Source of the DNA: an uncultured Thermogutta sp.
GTDB taxonomy: Bacteria > Planctomycetota > Planctomycetia > Pirellulales > Thermoguttaceae
Reading direction: 5' to 3'
Assembly (NCBI GenBank): GCA_937128505.1
Contig: CAKZMM010000048.1
Location: 1 to 47,641 of the forward strand
Length of the DNA stretch: 47,641 bases
This document shows positions 43,554 to 47,641 of this stretch, piece by piece. Under the pieces are notes generated by a model. The model was not told where the DNA came from. It made no database searches and was given only the letters and a program-made list of their open reading frames with translations. The position numbers and the translations under genes are program-made. How positions within the stretch are numbered: the stretch's first letter is position 1; every line of letters begins with the position of its first letter.

Positions 43554-44224
43554 CTCTGCGCCTAATCGAAATGAACTCCCAAAAGCCGGTCGAGCCCTCT
43601 GGGCAAGCCTAGAAAAGCAAAACCCGGCAGGGCCGTTCCCTGAGATGTCTCCACGTATCACCGCATCTTACTGCAATGTGTGTCTGCGAGGTTGAATTTC
43701 TTTACGATCCTCGGTTTGCACTCTGATCATCTTTTGTTTCTTACACATCTTGTGCGCAGGCGAGATCGGGGTGACGGAATCCGTTTGAAGTGAACTACTC
43801 GTACCGGCGGCGGGGTTTCGCCCGGTACAAGAAGCTCCTTTGTCCCTTGTAAGATGCCACTTTCGCTTCCGCTCCGCCGGCAGTAGTGGTAGTTCTGAGG
43901 CCAACGTGTAAAATCCGGACCCGACAAGTAGCAGGTGGAATACAGGCCCAAATTGGGGCAATTCGGTTTAGAGCGCTTGCGTGCGAGAGACACTCTAGGG
44001 GGTAGGGTCCACAATTTCCCCCTTTGGTGCCAAAGTTTGTCGCCGGTGCGAGATCTGTGGAGTTAACCCGGTCGTTAAAATGAACCGGATAAAAGAAGGG
44101 TACCCACGTTATCCGCGACCAAATCAGTAAGAATTCGACCGGTTAAACTGCGACCTTCGGCGGAATTCCCCTTAGCCGGCAGGATATGCCAACCGACGCA
44201 CTTGGTTTGGCCGAGGGACGGAAT
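43554..44224. other. Spacer after the T2SS cluster
   Basis: About 670 bases without a convincing gene. A strong hairpin (43801-43828) is present. Minus-strand frames at 43668-43961 do not read like protein. Confidence 0.55.
43801..43828. terminator. GC-rich hairpin downstream of the T2SS cluster
   Basis: GTACCGG (43801-43807) pairs with CCGGTAC (43822-43828), and an inner GCG/CGC stem (43810-43812, 43819-43821) extends it around a six-base loop, with a two-base bulge. No T-run follows; it may still mark the end of the operon transcript. Confidence 0.4.
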
Positions 44225-44761
44225 ATGTGGATCAAGCTGTTCGAAGACCCCATCCTGGTGGTTACCTTGGGCATGATGGCCGAGATACTTTTGCTGATTG
44301 TCTTCATCAACACAAGGCACCGGGGGGTGTTGGGGGCCATGGGAGCGATCCTTGTTTTAGTTGGAGTCCTGCTTGGGACTGAGTGGCTGGTGGTCACCGA
44401 TCGAGAACGGATCGAGCTGTGCCTGGATCAAGGGGTGGATGCCTTGGAACGCGGTGATCTTGAAACGATCTTCGATCTCACGGCTCCTACCGCCGCCCTT
44501 ACCCGCGCGCGAGCTCGATGGGCCCTAGCCAATTTCAACTTTAGGCACATTTCTCTTAGAAATCTCCAAATCGAGCTGAACCCTTTGACAGTCCCCCCGA
44601 CAGCGAGGGCCAGTTTCCGAGCCCTTTTCTCCTTCGAGGACAAAGCGCGGCGAATCCCCCGCCGATATCACGAGGCAGGTTTTGAGGTCGAGTTTGCCCG
44701 GCACGGTGACCGCTGGCTTGTGACCGATCATATCGAATATCACGAATACCCCGGTCCGTAA
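44225..44761 (+). CDS. Small membrane protein with a C-terminal NTF2-like-looking domain
   Basis: Two membrane helices are evident at the N-terminus (DPILVVTLGMMAEILLLIVFI and RGVLGAMGAILVLVGVLLGTEWLVV). They are followed by a soluble domain of about 120 residues starting LCLDQGVDALERGDLETIFDL and ending with paired strands (GFEVEFARHGDRWLVTDHIEYHEY), a layout resembling NTF2-like/SnoaL folds. The ATG at 44225 is preferred; a longer frame begins at 44186. A hairpin of CCTCG/CGAGG type lies eight bases after the stop (44769-44799). The gene stands alone; function unknown. Confidence 0.75.
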   Translation: MWIKLFEDPILVVTLGMMAEILLLIVFINTRHRGVLGAMGAILVLVGVLLGTEWLVVTDRERIELCLDQGVDALERGDLETIFDLTAPTAALTRARARWALANFNFRHISLRNLQIELNPLTVPPTARASFRALFSFEDKARRIPRRYHEAGFEVEFARHGDRWLVTDHIEYHEYPGP

Positions 44762-45285
44762 ACACTCCCCTCGAACGCCGGCATGCGGAAACCGCGAGGT
44801 TACATCGTCGATTGAAAAGCTAACCGAAATCTGATCTGTTGATCACCGCCCGCCTGCTTCCGATTAAGCGTCCCGAAAAGTACGCTTGATCCGGAACCAA
44901 TAAGCTCGGCGCCCCGAAGAGATTTGTTTGCATACTCGACGAGGTTTCTTTTGAAAACGATCTTTGTGCGTGCAACGCAGGCCTCCGAGAATCTGAGGAA
45001 GAATTCCCAATAGCCGTGACTTGGAAGCACGCAGAAATCAACTTACACCCGGACTTTGGAAAGCAAAAGGGCACGCTGAGCTCGCCGCGTGGAGCTAAAT
45101 TGACCTATAAATCATCAAAGCAATCGGTGGTTGATCGGGGCGAATTTCGCCGCAAAGCCCTGCCGCTATTTCATCAGAAAGTCGGAACTTATGCCTTGTG
45201 AACGGCGGAAGCCCACCTCGTGTGTAACATCCCGATACGCATCTTCAACGCTGATTTCCTCGGGAACCACAGGCGCTGCGAAGCC
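44762..45285. other. Spacer between convergent genes
   Basis: About 520 bases. Apart from the hairpin directly after the plus-strand gene (44769-44799) nothing was recognised; short open frames here have no family-like pattern. Confidence 0.5.
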
Positions 45286-46470
45286 TTAACCCTCGGGACC
45301 TTCATTTAACCACACGTTGATGCCGGGTGCTTTCCACGTGTAGGGTTTGCCGACGATATCCGGCCGACCGTCGCCATTGAGATCGGAAAGGCGGGATTCA
45401 TGGTTACAAATTCCTAACGAGATAACTTCCGCGCGAAACCGCCCTTTACCATTTCCGTAAAAGACCCACTGCCTACAACGATCTCCGGCACCGGGGGTAT
45501 GCATCTCGGCCGCGTAGATGTCCAGATGCCCATCACCATTGATATCGCCAAGCTCGAGCGTGTGCCCATGGTCCACATGAGGGACGAGGATCGTTTGATG
45601 CCAGCGGTCGTTCCGAAATTCGTATAAGGCTAATGGCCCCACGCCATCGCCCGAATTGAGAACGACTTCGGGTGAATCTCCCTCGATGAGATCCCCCACA
45701 GCACACCGGGACGAACGATACTCATCGATCAGGTGTGGCACAAATCGGTCGCCGCCCTCATTTTTGAACCAGTAGCCACCGCCCACAATATCCTCCTTTC
45801 CATCGCCGTTGATATCCGCCCGGGCAAGGCCCTCATACGGGGGGCCAGACCAAGACCAAACTTCTTTTAACTGCCACCGCTCCTGCGCCGTGGGTTGCTG
45901 CGGTATGGGAGCCAAAAACAATGTCCGAGCTCGCTGATTGAAGAAGACAATTTCCGGCCGACCGTCGCCGTCGAAATCCGCCGCCAATTGGTCATGATGC
46001 TGGTTCGCCCCCTGGGATTTAATGACATGTCGCGGCCAAGGGCCCTTGAATGGTTTCCCGGGATTTTCCCACCACCACAGTTCATTACTTCGATAGTCAC
46101 CCCCTAAAACCAAATCCAGCCGACCGTCGCCATTGATATCGCAGACCGCCCCGCCTGCCTCGATGGGTAACGACGCCGGTTCGATGATCCAACGCTCCCA
46201 ACCATCCGCCTCCCATTCGTAGCCGACGATTGCAGGGGAAGCGGTGCGCTCCGCGATGGCAAACTCCTGCCGTCCATCCCCGTCGAAATCCGCCACCACG
46301 CAAGCCGTTTGTTGATTCCCGACTCCAGGAACCGGAAGCTCGCCTCGGGCAGAACTTTGGTGCCGCCACCGTACCTTCGTCGGCGAAACATCGTGGCCGC
46401 ACGCGACTTCGGCACCTAACCAGCCGATGAGAAGCAAACTCATCACCCCGAGTTTGAACGCAGTTGCCAC
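45286..46470 (-). CDS. Secreted FG-GAP/VCBS repeat protein
   Basis: A signal peptide (KLGVMSLLLIGWLGAEVACG) precedes a series of calcium-loop repeats of the FG-GAP/VCBS beta-propeller type: DFDGDGRQEFAIAE, DINGDGRLDLVLGG, DFDGDGRPEIVFFN, DINGDGKEDIVGGG, DINGDGHLDIYAAE and DLNGDGRPDIVGKP. Six clear repeats fit one propeller of six or seven blades. Such proteins are secreted and bind ligands or other proteins; planctomycetes have many. The frame is open from a TTG at 46494; the GTG at 46470 has GGGGGA seven bases upstream and gives a normal signal peptide. The cysteine near the signal end does not match a lipobox. Function unknown. Confidence 0.88.
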   Translation of the reverse strand: MATAFKLGVMSLLLIGWLGAEVACGHDVSPTKVRWRHQSSARGELPVPGVGNQQTACVVADFDGDGRQEFAIAERTASPAIVGYEWEADGWERWIIEPASLPIEAGGAVCDINGDGRLDLVLGGDYRSNELWWWENPGKPFKGPWPRHVIKSQGANQHHDQLAADFDGDGRPEIVFFNQRARTLFLAPIPQQPTAQERWQLKEVWSWSGPPYEGLARADINGDGKEDIVGGGYWFKNEGGDRFVPHLIDEYRSSRCAVGDLIEGDSPEVVLNSGDGVGPLALYEFRNDRWHQTILVPHVDHGHTLELGDINGDGHLDIYAAEMHTPGAGDRCRQWVFYGNGKGRFRAEVISLGICNHESRLSDLNGDGRPDIVGKPYTWKAPGINVWLNEGPEG

Positions 46471-46877
46471 TGGAGATTCCCCCACTTCACTCAAGGGTTA
46501 CAGAATTCTTACTATCCGCCGACGATACCCCCCAAAAAGATTACTTAAATTTTCATTAAGCCAAAGTTTTCCGCCGAAATGAAGCAGGAGTTATGGAGCC
46601 ATCGTTTGACGGTGACCTAAAGAACCAACGTCGCAAACCTGCGCGCAACCCCTTGCATTAATCAGACTGCTGGAAAACAAACCACCGGGACCCGAGCAAA
46701 AACATCGAAGGGACCACACAAAAGGGCGAGGCTATAGCCGAGGGTAGTTTCACGATTGTTCAGGCAAGACCCTACCCTATCCGGAGGGTATCCAGAACCG
46801 CGACGAGACCGCAGCACCAAACTCTCGCAATTGCCCCTTGGAGGGCCTCTATACAGGCCAACGCCGTCCCGTAAAAG
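46471..46877. other. Spacer between the FG-GAP gene and tRNA-His
   Basis: About 400 bases, both neighbours on the minus strand. No gene seen. A short T-run lies just 3' of the tRNA on the minus strand (CTTTTAC). Confidence 0.5.
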
Positions 46878-46952
46878 GGTGGGTGAGGGGACTCGAACCC
46901 CCAACTCCCAGATCCACAGTCTGGTGCTCTAACCACTTGAGCTACACCCACC
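46878..46952 (-). tRNA. tRNA-His (anticodon GUG)
   Basis: The minus strand folds as a full cloverleaf: acceptor GTGGGTG/CACCCAC, D-arm GCTC...GAGC, anticodon stem CCAGA/TCTGG with loop CTGTGGA (anticodon GTG), and T-arm GGGGG-TTCGAGT-CCCCT. An extra G at position -1 opposite C73, the tRNA-His identity element, is encoded. The 3' CCA is not encoded. Confidence 0.96.
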
Positions 46953-47641
46953 GTCGAAAAACCGATCGAAACGCCGGCAAACCGCGAAGGTTTGACAATC
47001 AATTGACATATTTACTCGTCATTTTACTTCGGATTGAATCCCGGCTGCCAGCGTATGTTCCTGCTTTCTGAGGGTATCTTTTCCCACAATTTTGACGGCA
47101 TCCTTTCGAGAATATGGTATCACCGAAAAAGCAGATTCGCTAGCCCGGCAACTTTTCGAGAGGGCTTTCTGAACGGTGAAAAAGCGGAGAAACAACCCAG
47201 CGATCCCCCTTCACCGCCAAGGCCAGCGTGCAACACCCTTATATCATCTCCTGTTTTTTCTTACTGTCCCCGAAAGTTGCTCTTCCCTTGATATTAACCT
47301 CAACCCAAAGTCGAAGGGGATTTCCACCATTTGTGTTCTTGAGCCTTATCGTAGACGCTCACCCGTAAAGCCGCAGCGGCGCGGTTGCTGGGGATCTTTC
47401 TCCCGGGCTTACCCACCCCCGACCAAACTCACCGCGACTTCTTTGTGTTCTACTTCCTCAGTCCCTAAAACAAAGCCTCAAACGTATCAAATGAGCACAT
47501 TGCCGATCACGATTAAGATCTTTCATCTTTCCTGAGGACTAACACAACAGCAGTAAGGCGTGAAAACGCACGGATTCCCCAGCCGAGAGGCTCATAGCTC
47601 TAGACCCCAGTATATTTGATATTTGCCGCCGAGTGCCAATA
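46953..47641. other. Right end of window, no gene recognised
   Basis: About 690 bases upstream of tRNA-His. A 6-bp hairpin CAAACC-GCGAA-GGTTTG lies at 46978-46994, and two TTGACA hexamers at 46992 and 47003 on the plus strand. The open frame at 47176-47535 does not look like protein. The window may end inside an intergenic region. Confidence 0.5.

Noticed and set aside
43668-44014. Minus-strand frames of about 95 residues after the T2SS cluster
   Set aside because: No domain, no ribosome site, and they cross the hairpin at 43801-43828.
46410-46440. Lipoprotein signal in the FG-GAP protein (cysteine after the signal helix)
   Set aside because: The residues before the cysteine (E-V-A-C) do not fit a lipobox, so a normal signal peptide is more likely.

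Overview
The window reads as a chromosomal piece of a planctomycete, most likely of the Pirellulales type. This is inference: there is no rRNA or marker gene here. It rests on a secreted formylglycine sulfatase with a planctomycete-style C-terminal extension, FG-GAP and EF-hand secreted proteins, a BamA with a very long disordered insert, a strongly divergent type II secretion (T2SS) cluster, frequent GTG/TTG starts, weak Shine-Dalgarno signals and long gene-free spacers. I see no prophage, transposase, CRISPR array or rRNA; the only RNA gene found is tRNA-His near the right end.

Left part (1-8 kb): a small membrane PH-like protein, a TIM-barrel sugar isomerase/epimerase with a small ORF behind it, a large BamA/Omp85 protein and a HEAT-like protein. 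8.9-13.8 kb: three same-strand genes, an ExbB/TolQ/MotA channel protein followed by two different one-helix, coiled-coil ExbD/MotB-like partners. 14-17 kb: a sulfatase and a TPR protein, both on the minus strand.

Centre (18.8-28.5 kb): one giant gene of about 3,220 codons. After a signal peptide, an LTxxQ-type region and an N0-like domain it carries about 34 tandem secretin N1 (NolW-type) domains, then an acidic Ser/Glu-rich linker and two and a half further N1 domains. No secretin pore follows. Inside the array there are two generations of higher-order duplication, a five-domain block and a four-domain block. A minus-strand EF-hand protein follows.

Right part (31.3-43.6 kb): a T2SS / type IV pilus-like cluster with E (ATPase), F (platform), pseudopilins G, H, I, J, K, an L-like protein (PilM+PilN architecture) and an M-like protein (PilO plus a PilP/GspC-like end). 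The last four are joined by ATGA or near-zero junctions. There is no gspD secretin, separate gspC or prepilin peptidase in the window. Then come a small membrane protein, an FG-GAP repeat protein and tRNA-His.

A theme is envelope machinery with unusual additions: BamA, the pseudopilins and the giant N1-array protein all carry long low-complexity segments. The giant gene close to a secretin-less T2SS cluster is the best candidate for an undescribed system, with the ExbB-type channel and its two unequal partners second. The long spacers repeatedly contain short tandem duplications of 11-33 bp in two or three copies.
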